Assembly (NCBI GenBank): GCA_001800075.1
Contig: MGUR01000007.1
Location: 1 to 12,209 of the forward strand
DNA from: Elusimicrobia bacterium RIFCSPLOWO2_01_FULL_59_12
GTDB taxonomy: Bacteria > Elusimicrobiota > Elusimicrobia > 2-01-FULL-59-12
DNA: 12,209 nt
Direction: 5' to 3'
In this document: piece by piece, positions 1-5,961 of the stretch
How the letters are laid out: every line of letters starts with the position of its first letter
How positions within the stretch are numbered: the first letter of the stretch is position 1
The notes under the pieces: model-generated
Databases searched by the model: none
Told to the model about the DNA's origin: nothing
Seen by the model: only the letters and a program-made list of their open reading frames with translations
Program-made: the position numbers and the translations under genes

Positions 1-330
1 GCGCGTACGCGCGTTGGTCCGGGTCCGTTGGCCGCGGCAGGGAAGATTGCGCCGGTGCCGGAATCCGCGGTAGGATCCAATATCCATCAACCGGCGGACG
101 TTTTGCTGGATCTCACGGCGCAGATCGCCTTCCACTTTGTAGTCCCGCGTGATGATCGTGCTGAGCTTGTTGATTTCCGCTTCCGTCAAATCTTTAACGC
201 GGGTCTGAGGAGCCACCTGCGCTTCCACAACGACCTTTGACGCCAGCGGGCGTCCGACGCCGTAGATATAAGACAGCGCAATATCAATTCGCTTATCCTT
301 GGGAAGATCAATGCCCGCAATACGTGCCAT
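1..330 (-). CDS. rpsM: 30S ribosomal protein S13 (uS13), 3' end cut by window edge
   Basis: S13 sits in the head of the 30S subunit and contacts 16S rRNA, the P-site tRNA and the 50S bridge. I translated 110 residues from ATG at 330 with no stop before the window edge. The N-terminus MARIAGIDLPKDKRIDIAL, the helix-two-turn-helix region (LTEAEINKLSTII) and the C-terminal rRNA/tRNA-binding segment (YRGFRHRRNLPCRGQRTRTN) are clear S13 features; probably only 10-15 residues are missing. The loop reads NLPCRGQ where most bacteria have GLPVRGQ, a small substitution. The start is supported by a strong AAAGGAG ribosome-binding site 8 bases upstream. The gene opens the alpha-operon block and follows rpmJ after the longest gap in the window (64 bases), which contains a palindromic repeat. 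Confidence 0.97.
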   Translation of the reverse strand, partial: MARIAGIDLPKDKRIDIALSYIYGVGRPLASKVVVEAQVAPQTRVKDLTEAEINKLSTIITRDYKVEGDLRREIQQNVRRLMDIGSYRGFRHRRNLPCRGQRTRTNARTR

Positions 331-338
331 TAACTGGT

Positions 339-345
339 CTCCTTT
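339..345 (-). promoter_or_regulatory. Shine-Dalgarno site of rpsM
   Basis: Read on the minus strand this is AAAGGAG, 8 bases before the rpsM ATG. It is among the best ribosome-binding sites in the window. It lies between the palindromic repeat (354-390) and the gene, so the repeat insertion left the rpsM initiation signal intact. Confidence 0.8.
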
Positions 346-353
346 AGTCTACG

Positions 354-390
354 CCCTCTCCCTTCTCGGGAGAGGGACCGGGTGAGGGGA
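354..390. repeat. palindromic REP-like repeat in the rpmJ-rpsM gap
   Basis: A perfect 9-base inverted repeat (CCCTCTCCC at 354-362 and GGGAGAGGG at 368-376) encloses a 5-base loop and is followed by a G-rich arm, ACCGGGTGAGGGGA, ending at 390. This resembles the CCCTCTCCC/GGGAGAGGG-GGGTGAGGG palindromes that recur in intergenic DNA of many bacteria. It fills much of the 64-base gap between rpmJ and rpsM. No T-run follows the hairpin on the transcribed strand, so it does not look like a rho-independent terminator. Whether it recurs elsewhere in this genome cannot be seen from this window. Confidence 0.7.
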
Positions 391-394
391 GGTT

Positions 395-508
395 TTACCC
401 CTGCCTTTGTTTGTGCCGCGGTTCGCTGCAGATCACGCGCACGACGCCTTTGCGCCGTATCACTTTACATTTGCTGCAAATGGGTTTCACGGAAGCTCTT
501 ACGTTCAT
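395..508 (-). CDS. rpmJ: 50S ribosomal protein L36 (bL36), zinc-binding form
   Basis: This 37-residue gene encodes the smallest 50S protein, which binds 23S rRNA near the peptidyl-transferase/GTPase side of the large subunit. The translation begins MNVRASVKPICSKCKVIRRK and ends PRHKQRQG before TAA, matching L36 along its whole length. The zinc ribbon ligands C11, C14, C27 and H32 are all present, so this is the zinc-containing (C+) type. The ATG directly abuts the TAG of infA (no spacer) and is preceded by a GGGAG ribosome-binding site inside the end of infA, 6 bases upstream, indicating coupled translation. Downstream is the palindromic repeat before rpsM. Its place between infA and rpsM is standard. 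Confidence 0.96.
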   Translation of the reverse strand: MNVRASVKPICSKCKVIRRKGVVRVICSEPRHKQRQG

Positions 509-727
509 CTATTTCTCCCGAAACGTGATGCGCCCGCGCGTCAGATCGTACGGAGACAGCTCCAGCTTCACTTTGTCGCCCGGTAAAATCTTGATGTAGT
601 GCATGCGCATCTTGCCTGAAATATGAGCCAACACCGTATGCCCGCCTTCGATCCCAACTTTAAACATCGCGTTGGGAAACGCTTCGATCACTTTTCCTTC
701 CACTTCGATTTTTTCTTCTTTAGCCAT
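509..727 (-). CDS. infA: translation initiation factor IF-1
   Basis: IF-1 binds the A site of the 30S subunit during initiation and helps IF-2 and IF-3 select the initiator tRNA. The 72-residue product has the exact usual length. It consists of a single S1-type OB fold: VEGKVIEAFPNAMFKVGIE, then HISGKMRMHYIKILPGDKV, and the C-terminal SPYDLTRGRITFR. The start ATG lies only 3 bases after the map stop. I see no ribosome-binding site in front of it, so it probably relies on ribosomes finishing map. Its stop TAG is contiguous with the rpmJ ATG. Identification is secure. Confidence 0.98.
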   Translation of the reverse strand: MAKEEKIEVEGKVIEAFPNAMFKVGIEGGHTVLAHISGKMRMHYIKILPGDKVKLELSPYDLTRGRITFREK

Positions 728-730
728 TCG

Positions 731-1507
731 TCAGTTTTCGTGCGGGGTCAGCACTTCGGGCCCGCGGTCGGTGATCGCCACCATCTTCTCATAATGCACC
801 GAGAGGCTTCCATCCTCGGTCTCAACCGTCCACTGGTCGGGCTTGTGCAGGATCCTGGCCGTTCCGGCGTTGGCCATGACCTCCAGGGCCAGCGCCATGC
901 CTTCCGTCAAGCGGATGCCTGTTCCCGAGGTCCCGAAGCAGGGCACATGAGGCTCCTCATGCATCGCGCGGCCGATCCCGTGGCCGCCGTATTCCCTGAC
1001 CACATGGTAGCCCGCTTCTTCCACGACACGCTGCATCTCATGGGAGACATCCCCCAGCCGGTTGCCCAACACAGCCGCCTGGATCGACGCCTCCAGGGAC
1101 TCGCGCCCCGCCTTCATCAACCGTTCCGCTTCCGGAGACGCCTTGCCGATCGCGAAGGTCGTCGCTGTGTCGCCGCAGTAATCGTTCAAAAATATCCCTA
1201 TATCCAAACTCAAGATATCGCCGTCTTTTAGGCGCCGGGGCCCGGGAATCGCATGGACCACTTCTTCATTCACCGAGGCGCACACCACGGCCGGGTAGCC
1301 CCGGTAATGGAGGAAGGCCGGCTTCACTCCGCGTTCCCGCATCATCCTGGCCGCCAGCGCGTCCACATCCTGCGTGGTCATACCCGCCGCCACACTGCGT
1401 TTCAAATCCATCAGGATCTCCGCCGCGACATGCCCCGCCTTGCGAAGCAGGTCAATTTCGCGAGGACTCTTCAGCTCAATGGGTGTCTGAGGAGCCACAG
1501 CGTTCAC
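731..1507 (-). CDS. map: methionine aminopeptidase, type I
   Basis: The enzyme removes the initiator Met from nascent proteins using a two-metal site. The 258-residue product has the pita-bread fold without an N-terminal zinc finger (type Ia-like). The catalytic set is complete: H85 in NEEVVHAIPG, metal ligands D102 (SLDIG), D113 (CGDTATTF), H176 (GGHGIG), E209 (ALEVMANAG) and E240 (HYEKM), plus H183 in MHEEP. E209 is followed by Val where the family usually has Pro. I chose GTG at 1507 because it overlaps the adk stop as GTGA and has GGGG 5 bases upstream. An in-frame GTG at 1522 would add five residues and overlap adk more. It is co-transcribed between adk and infA, the standard arrangement. 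Confidence 0.96.
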   Translation of the reverse strand: MNAVAPQTPIELKSPREIDLLRKAGHVAAEILMDLKRSVAAGMTTQDVDALAARMMRERGVKPAFLHYRGYPAVVCASVNEEVVHAIPGPRRLKDGDILSLDIGIFLNDYCGDTATTFAIGKASPEAERLMKAGRESLEASIQAAVLGNRLGDVSHEMQRVVEEAGYHVVREYGGHGIGRAMHEEPHVPCFGTSGTGIRLTEGMALALEVMANAGTARILHKPDQWTVETEDGSLSVHYEKMVAITDRGPEVLTPHEN

Positions 1508-2172
1508 GACGTCCCCAAGCACAGGCCCTGTACCTGCCGGGCCACCGCCTCGACAGACGCGGATGCGTTCACAACGTCAAGAATGTTTTTCTTGCCATAA
1601 TCATCGAGCAAGGGCTTGGTCGTCTGCTCATAGACGGTCAGCCGCTTGCGGATCGCCTCCGGCGTGTCGTCCGAACGGGTCACCAGAGCCCCTCCGCATT
1701 TGTCGCAAAGGCCCTCCGTCTTTGGAGACTGCGAAACCAGGTTGTAGGTCGCGGCGCACTGGGAACAGACCCGGCGTTTGCCCATCCGTTCGATCACCAC
1801 GGGGGCCTCCACTTTAAAATAAAGAACACGATCAATCGGCGAACGAACCTTCAGCAAATACGTGTCCAAGGCCTTGGCCTGCGTTAAGCTGCGCGGGTAG
1901 CCGTCCAAAATAAACCCCTTTTTGCAGTCCTTCTGTTTCAGCCGCTCCGCGACAATGGCGTTGGTCAGCTTGTCCGGGACCAGCATGCCTGAGTTGACGA
2001 ACTGTCCGATCTGCTTACCGATCTGGGTGCCGCGGGCGATCGCATCGCGAAAAATGCCTCCGGTCGCGATCGCGGGAACGCCCAGCGCCTGACTGATCAG
2101 CGCGGCCTGCGTTCCCTTCCCTGCTCCCGGCGGTCCCAGAAAAACAAAGCGCGTCCCCAACCTAGGATCCAC
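1504..2172 (-). CDS. adk: adenylate kinase, zinc-type LID
   Basis: It interconverts ATP + AMP and 2 ADP in the cytosol. The 222-residue product shows the P-loop GPPGAGKGT at 13-21 (K19 catalytic), the AMP-binding arm around TGGIFR (R42), DGYPR at 90-94 with its nucleotide-contacting Arg, and a LID domain with CSQC (136-139) and CDKC (156-159), the four-cysteine zinc form. The late motif SDDTPEAIRKRL carries the LID/core arginines. The usual TGD of the AMP arm reads TGG here (G39). The start is uncertain: GTG at 2172 overlaps secY by 11 bases, while TTG at 2160 begins just after the secY stop with GGTGG 8 bases upstream and would drop four residues. It overlaps map as GTGA. Confidence 0.96.
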   Translation of the reverse strand: MDPRLGTRFVFLGPPGAGKGTQAALISQALGVPAIATGGIFRDAIARGTQIGKQIGQFVNSGMLVPDKLTNAIVAERLKQKDCKKGFILDGYPRSLTQAKALDTYLLKVRSPIDRVLYFKVEAPVVIERMGKRRVCSQCAATYNLVSQSPKTEGLCDKCGGALVTRSDDTPEAIRKRLTVYEQTTKPLLDDYGKKNILDVVNASASVEAVARQVQGLCLGTS

Positions 2173-3517
2173 CGCCTACATTAAACCAGCGGCCCTTAAA
2201 ACCGCCGCCCCCGCCCTTAAAGAAACCGTCGTAATGGCGCATGATGAGATGGGATTGAATCTGCCCGATGGTATCCAGCGCGACGCCCACCATGATCAAC
2301 AACGAGGTCCCGCCAAAGAGATACGACAAATCTTGGGGCGCGCGGAGCATCCTCTGCAAATATTGCGGGAGGACCGCCAACGCCGCGACAAAAAGCGCGC
2401 CCCCGAGGGTGATCCGCTCTAAAATCTGAGAGATATAGCGGGCCGTGGCCTCCCCGGGCCGGATCCCCGGGACAAACCCTCCCCATTTGCGCAGGTTGTC
2501 CGCCAGCTCGGTGGGATTGAAGGCGACCGAGTTGTAAAAATAGCAGAAAAAGATGATGAGCGCAGCATACACCGATTGATAGCCCCAATTGCCGTTGTCC
2601 CACTTGGCGATCCTTGCGGCCCAGGGTGAATCCGGCATGAATTGAGCCACCGTCAAAGGCACCGTGAGAAGGGACACCGCAAAAATGACGGCAATCACGC
2701 CGGATTGATCCACCTTCAGCGGAAGGTAGGTGCTCGCGCCTCCATACATGCGCCGCCCCACCACCCGTTTGGCATACTGGACCGGGATTTTCCGCTGCGC
2801 CGTTTCCACCCATACGACCAGGCCTGTTACGGCCAGGACCAGCGCCAGGATCAGCCCCGCGCGGAAAAGCGAGACTTCATCCAGCCGGACCAATCCCACC
2901 AGGCCGGCGATGGCATGAGGCATCCGCTCGACAATGCCGGAGAAAATAATCAACGAGACGCCGTTGCCGATCCCCCGCTCGGTGATCTGTTCCCCCAGCC
3001 ACATGATGAAAACGGTTCCCGTGGTCAGCGTCAGCACGGTGAGCGCGATAAAACCCGCCGTCGGGTTGGTGACGATCGGAGCACCGCCCGGCATCGGCAT
3101 CTTGGTGATGGCAAAGGTCAGGCCGAAAGATTGCAATCCGCCCAGGGCCAGCGTTAAGTAGCGGGTAATCTGGTTCATCCGCTTACGGCCCTGTTCGCCT
3201 TCTTTGGCCAATCGGTCCAGATAGGGGATCACATGCGCTCCCTGCAGCAGGCTCATGATGATCGAAGAGTTGATGTACGGCATGATGCCCATGGAAAAAA
3301 TGGACAAGTGGCTCAGGGCGCCGCCGGAGAAAATATTCAGAAAACCCAGCAGCGAGTTCTGCTGATTGGCAAACAGGGACCGGAGCGCCTCGGCGTTGAC
3401 GCCGGGGATCGGAATAATCGCCCCGATGCGGTAAACGGCGATAATGCCGATCGTAAACAAAATACGCCGCTTCAGCTCGGGAACTTTAAAAATGTCCAGC
3501 AGGGGGTTATTTTGCAT
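2162..3517 (-). CDS. secY: preprotein translocase channel subunit SecY
   Basis: SecY forms the membrane channel that, with SecE and SecG, exports or inserts proteins. The 451-residue product has the ten-helix hydrophobic pattern. Recognisable segments are the cytosolic start with LKRRILFTIGIIAVYRIG, the plug region and second helix with GIMPYINSSIIMSLL (about 78-91), WLGEQITERGIGNGVSL (173-189), the cytosolic loop QRKIPVQYAKR (241-251), YLPLKVDQSGVIAVIFA (264-280), and the ribosome/SecA-facing loop GFVPGIRPGEAT (347-358). The C-terminus is unusually Gly-rich (FFKGGGGGFKGRWFNVGGGS). ATG at 3517 follows the rplO stop by 18 bases; no purine-rich ribosome-binding site is visible in that A-rich spacer, which abuts the palindromic repeat. 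The end overlaps the possible adk start. Confidence 0.98.
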   Translation of the reverse strand: MQNNPLLDIFKVPELKRRILFTIGIIAVYRIGAIIPIPGVNAEALRSLFANQQNSLLGFLNIFSGGALSHLSIFSMGIMPYINSSIIMSLLQGAHVIPYLDRLAKEGEQGRKRMNQITRYLTLALGGLQSFGLTFAITKMPMPGGAPIVTNPTAGFIALTVLTLTTGTVFIMWLGEQITERGIGNGVSLIIFSGIVERMPHAIAGLVGLVRLDEVSLFRAGLILALVLAVTGLVVWVETAQRKIPVQYAKRVVGRRMYGGASTYLPLKVDQSGVIAVIFAVSLLTVPLTVAQFMPDSPWAARIAKWDNGNWGYQSVYAALIIFFCYFYNSVAFNPTELADNLRKWGGFVPGIRPGEATARYISQILERITLGGALFVAALAVLPQYLQRMLRAPQDLSYLFGGTSLLIMVGVALDTIGQIQSHLIMRHYDGFFKGGGGGFKGRWFNVGGGS

Positions 3518-3533
3518 GCATTTGTTTCGTTTT

Positions 3534-3613
3534 CGTCACCCCGGCGAAAGCCGGGGTCCAGTGTCTTTGACGTCCACGCCGCTGGATTCCGGCTTACGAC
3601 CGCCGGAATGACG
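3534..3613. repeat. two-hairpin palindromic element forming the 3' end of rplO
   Basis: An 80-base element with mirrored structure. The outer ends are CGTCA (3534-3538) and TGACG (3609-3613). Inside them, one hairpin pairs CCCCGGC (3539-3545) with GCCGGGG (3550-3556) around GAAA, and a second pairs ATTCCGGC (3586-3593) with GCCGGAAT (3602-3609). TCCAG (3557-3561) and CTGGA (3582-3586) are also complementary. It resembles the widespread CCCCGGCGAAAGCCGGGG / ATTCCGGC...GCCGGAAT dispersed repeats of bacterial genomes. On the minus strand it is read entirely as codons of rplO, and its last bases provide the TGA stop (3538-3536). No obvious target-site duplication is visible. Confidence 0.85.
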
Positions 3614-4057
3614 ACCTATGAGTTCCGTCTGACCGCCCGCCCTCTTGATTTTTTCCTGGGCACTGGCGGAAAAGGCGTGCGCTTTAACGGTCAACGCCTT
3701 GGTCAACTCGCCGCCGCCCAAAACCTTCAGACGCGCGCCGCGTTTAAATAAGCCGGCCGCTTTCAGCGTCTCCGGGGACACGGCGGCTTTTGCTTCAAAA
3801 CGCTTTTCAAAATCCCCCACGTTCACCACCGCCATGTCCACGCGGAAAGCCGTATGCCGGAATCCGCGCTTCGGGAGACGCCGGATCAGCGGGATCTGAC
3901 CGCCTTCGAACCCCGTCATGCCGCCCCACCCGGCGCGGGAACGCTGGCCTTTCATGCCGCGCGTGCTCTGCGCGCCATGGCCGCTGCCAATCCCTCGGCC
4001 GACAATTTTCCGGCGGTGCCGGGACCCGGGTGCGGGCTTCAGTTCATCGAGCCGCAT
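3536..4057 (-). CDS. rplO: 50S ribosomal protein L15 (uL15) with repeat-derived C-terminal tail
   Basis: L15 is a late-assembling 50S protein that threads a long basic extension into 23S rRNA. The 173-residue product begins MRLDELKPAPGS, then the Gly/Arg-rich segment VGRGIGSGHGAQSTRGMKGQ, GGMTGFEGGQIPLIRRLPKR (46-65), and a globular C-terminal domain ending near KRAGGQTEL (138-146), where L15 normally stops (E. coli has 144 residues). Residues from about 149 to 173 (HSGGRKPESSG...RLSPG) are encoded by the 80-base palindromic repeat, which also provides the stop codon. The start overlaps rpsE by 14 bases and has GGTGAG 5 bases upstream. The usual rpmD between rpsE and rplO is absent. The identity is certain; the tail's function is unknown. 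Confidence 0.97.
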   Translation of the reverse strand: MRLDELKPAPGSRHRRKIVGRGIGSGHGAQSTRGMKGQRSRAGWGGMTGFEGGQIPLIRRLPKRGFRHTAFRVDMAVVNVGDFEKRFEAKAAVSPETLKAAGLFKRGARLKVLGGGELTKALTVKAHAFSASAQEKIKRAGGQTELIGRHSGGRKPESSGVDVKDTGPRLSPG

Positions 4058-4553
4058 CAGCGCTCACCGTTTCCTTGCTGCTTCGGATCGCATTCACCTG
4101 CTCCTTGGTACGCAGATTCTTCAACGCCTCCAGCGTCGCATACACCACGTTATAGGGATTGGACGTCCCCAGGGACTTGGACAAGATATCTTTAATCCCC
4201 GCAGCCTCCAGCACGGCCCGGACGCTCCCGCCCGCGATCACGCCGGTCCCGGGCGCGGCGGGAATCAAGAGCACGCGGCCGGCGCCGAAATTCCCGATCA
4301 CCCTGTGGGGGATCGTCACCCCGTGGAGGGGAACACCGATGAGATCTTTGCGCGCGCGGGTGACGCCCTTTTGAATCGCCGCCTGAATCTCTTTGGCCTT
4401 ACCCACGGACATGCCGACATGCCCCTTCCGGTCACCCACCACCACCAGCACGCTGAAAGAAAAACGCTTTCCGCCTTTGACGACCTTGGCGACGCGGTTG
4501 ATCGCGACGACCGTTTCTGCAAGCTCCAGTCCTGCGGGGTTAATGCGTGCCAT
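4044..4553 (-). CDS. rpsE: 30S ribosomal protein S5 (uS5)
   Basis: S5 lies at the 30S mRNA entry and the body-head interface and affects decoding accuracy. The 169-residue product has the N-terminal double-stranded-RNA-binding fold with the S5 signature region from about 15 to 63 (VVAINRVAKVVKGGKRFSFS, then VGDRKGHVGMSVGKAKEI). It continues with the C-terminal alpha/beta domain (HRVIGNFGAGRVLLIPA, GTGVIAGGSVRAVLEAAGI, DILSKSLGTSNPYNVVYATL). The ATG overlaps the rplR stop by one base (TAATG), implying coupled translation; no strong ribosome-binding site is seen. Its 3' end overlaps rplO by 14 bases, leaving no room for rpmD, which most bacteria keep here. Confidence 0.98.
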   Translation of the reverse strand: MARINPAGLELAETVVAINRVAKVVKGGKRFSFSVLVVVGDRKGHVGMSVGKAKEIQAAIQKGVTRARKDLIGVPLHGVTIPHRVIGNFGAGRVLLIPAAPGTGVIAGGSVRAVLEAAGIKDILSKSLGTSNPYNVVYATLEALKNLRTKEQVNAIRSSKETVSADAAR

Positions 4554-4924
4554 TAGAACTGTAACCCGCCCTTCCGAGCCGCGTCTGCCAGCGCTTGAAT
4601 CCGCCCGTGATACACATGACCTCCCCGATCAAAAACGACTTCCTTAATCCCCTTGGCCAACGCTTTTTGCGCCATCAGCTGACCGACCGCCTCGGCCGCC
4701 GCGCGATCCCGGGTCGATTCGAGCTTCCCCTTCAACTCCGGTGAGAGCGACGAGGCGGCGGCGAGCGTTTTCCCGTTGATATCATCAATCACCTGCGCGT
4801 AGATATGCTGCAGGCTGCGGCACACCGACAGACGGGGACGGGTGGTCTGAATCGACACCGACCGGATCTTGTCCCGGGTCCGCTGCTTGCGAAATTCGTA
4901 ACGTTCTAATACGGTTCCCTGCAC
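4553..4924 (-). CDS. rplR: 50S ribosomal protein L18 (uL18)
   Basis: L18 binds 5S rRNA and helps dock it into the 50S central protuberance. The 123-residue product has a basic N-terminus (LERYEFRKQRTRDKI), the core TTRPRLSVCRSLQHIYAQVI and the end FDRGGHVYHGRIQALADAARKGGLQF cut short of long variants, typical of L18. I chose GTG at 4924 because GGGAGG stands 5 bases upstream (4930-4935) and no better start precedes it. The 34-base gap from rplF is the second longest in the window and holds only this ribosome-binding site as a recognisable signal. The 3' end overlaps the rpsE ATG by one base. Confidence 0.97.
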   Translation of the reverse strand: MQGTVLERYEFRKQRTRDKIRSVSIQTTRPRLSVCRSLQHIYAQVIDDINGKTLAAASSLSPELKGKLESTRDRAAAEAVGQLMAQKALAKGIKEVVFDRGGHVYHGRIQALADAARKGGLQF

Positions 4925-4929
4925 CTTCG

Positions 4930-4935
4930 CCTCCC
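4930..4935 (-). promoter_or_regulatory. Shine-Dalgarno site fixing the GTG start of rplR
   Basis: On the minus strand the bases read GGGAGG, 5 bases before GTG at 4924. This decides the rplR start, since there is no ATG nearby. It is the only recognisable signal in the 34-base rplF-rplR gap. Confidence 0.75.
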
Positions 4936-4958
4936 GTTTCTAATTGCCGCGATGGTAA

Positions 4959-5537
4959 CTATTTCTTGGCGGCTCCGCCCACAGCCCCCGCCGCGCCCGC
5001 GGCCGCCTTCCCGGCCTTCTTGATGATGTGCTCGCCTGCATACCGAATGCCGGTTCCCTTATAGACTTCAGGCGGCTTAAGACGGCGAAGCTGCGCCGCC
5101 ACTTCGCCCACCAGATACCGATCGATGCCGGAAATGGCGACCTGGGTCTGCTTCGGGTCCACCGTGGCCTTGATGCCTGCGGGCAGCTTGAACTCAACGG
5201 GATGGGCAAAACCCAGCGTCATCGTCAATTTGTCTCCCGCTACCTGGGCGCGGTAACCCAGTCCCACGATCTCCAAATCTTTCTTAAATCCCTGCGTCAC
5301 GCCCGTCACGGCATTGTTGACCAGAGACCGGGCCAGTCCGTGAAGCGCGCCGCCTTCTTCGGGGGTGATCCCGGTGAGCTCCACTTTCGCCTGGTTGTTC
5401 TCCACTTTCACCGTGGTATGCGGCGGCAGCGCCTGAACCAGCCTGCCGAGCGGACCGGTCACTTCCACAGAACCCGGCTTCACATCCACTTTGACTTTCT
5501 CGGGGATCGTAATCGGTGATTTTCCTATACGGCTCAT
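4959..5537 (-). CDS. rplF: 50S ribosomal protein L6 (uL6) with Ala/Gly/Lys tail
   Basis: L6 binds 23S rRNA near the sarcin-ricin loop and the factor-binding site. The 192-residue product carries the two tandem L6 folds: the first from MSRIGKSPITIPEKVKVDVK to about residue 80, and the second from GFKKDLEIVGLGYRAQV to the signature PEVYKGTGIRYAGE (156-169). The tail after IIKK (GKAAAGAAGAVGGAAKK) makes it about 15 residues longer than E. coli L6 and is low-complexity. ATG at 5537 has AAGGA a few bases upstream, 7 bases after the rpsH stop. It is followed by rplR after a 34-base gap. Confidence 0.98.
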   Translation of the reverse strand: MSRIGKSPITIPEKVKVDVKPGSVEVTGPLGRLVQALPPHTTVKVENNQAKVELTGITPEEGGALHGLARSLVNNAVTGVTQGFKKDLEIVGLGYRAQVAGDKLTMTLGFAHPVEFKLPAGIKATVDPKQTQVAISGIDRYLVGEVAAQLRRLKPPEVYKGTGIRYAGEHIIKKAGKAAAGAAGAVGGAAKK

Positions 5538-5544
5538 AATGTCC

Positions 5545-5946
5545 TTACCAGACCTGGCACAGAAGCTCGCCGCCGACTTTGGCCTGGAACGCCTGCCGGT
5601 CCGTCAAAAGCCCCTTCGGCGTGGACACAATCGTTACAGCGCCGGCGTCGCCCCGTTTTGAAAACGCGCCGTACGGGCGGTAGATGCGGAGGCCGGGCTT
5701 GGAAATCCGCCGGACTCCCTGAATCACTTCCTGCCGGACGCCCGCGTACTTAAGGTAAATCCGGATAGAGGGATGCTTCCGCGCGTCTTCCATCACTTTG
5801 TAATTGGCGATAAATCCTTCCGCCTTCAAAATTCGGACCAGGCCCACCTTCATGCGCGAGGCCGGGACATCGATTTTCTCGAAGCCGCGGTGGCTTCCGC
5901 TTTGAATGCGAACCAGCAAATCAGCGATCGGGTCGGTCATCGGCAT
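5545..5946 (-). CDS. rpsH: 30S ribosomal protein S8 (uS8)
   Basis: S8 is a primary 16S rRNA-binding protein of the 30S platform, and in E. coli it represses the spc operon by binding its mRNA. The 133-residue product begins MPMTDPIADLLVRIQSG and ends with the S8 signature region VSTPKGLLTDRQAF and VGGELLCQVW. The reading frame stays open further upstream inside rpsN, but nothing there resembles S8. ATG at 5946 is chosen because GAGGAG lies 9 bases upstream and MPMTDPIAD aligns with the family's MSMxDPIAD start; ATG at 5940 would be spaced too far. The ribosome-binding site overlaps the stop codon of rpsN. Confidence 0.97.
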   Translation of the reverse strand: MPMTDPIADLLVRIQSGSHRGFEKIDVPASRMKVGLVRILKAEGFIANYKVMEDARKHPSIRIYLKYAGVRQEVIQGVRRISKPGLRIYRPYGAFSKRGDAGAVTIVSTPKGLLTDRQAFQAKVGGELLCQVW

Positions 5947-5955
5947 GAGCGTTAA

Positions 5956-5961
5956 CTCCTC
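5956..5961 (-). promoter_or_regulatory. Shine-Dalgarno site of rpsH overlapping the rpsN stop
   Basis: The minus-strand bases TGAGGAG merge the rpsN stop codon (TGA, 5962-5960) with the GAGGAG ribosome-binding site of rpsH, 9 bases before ATG 5946. A ribosome terminating on rpsN would sit directly over this site, favouring re-initiation. It settles the rpsH start. Confidence 0.75.

Noticed and set aside
354..376. Hairpin as a rho-independent terminator between spc and alpha blocks
   Set aside because: No T-run follows the stem on the transcribed strand, and the next gene continues the operon with a strong ribosome-binding site.
623..1231. 202-residue plus-strand open frame antisense to infA and map
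   Set aside because: It has no recognisable domain, is His/Arg/Phe-rich in the way of antisense shadows in GC-rich DNA, and lies opposite two certain genes.
2217..2813. 198-residue minus-strand frame within secY
   Set aside because: Out-of-frame shadow of secY; the protein is Gly/Arg/Pro-rich with no family features.
4925..4958. Possible internal promoter in the 34-base rplF-rplR gap
   Set aside because: Too short for a full -35/-10 promoter with spacing, and only a ribosome-binding site is visible.
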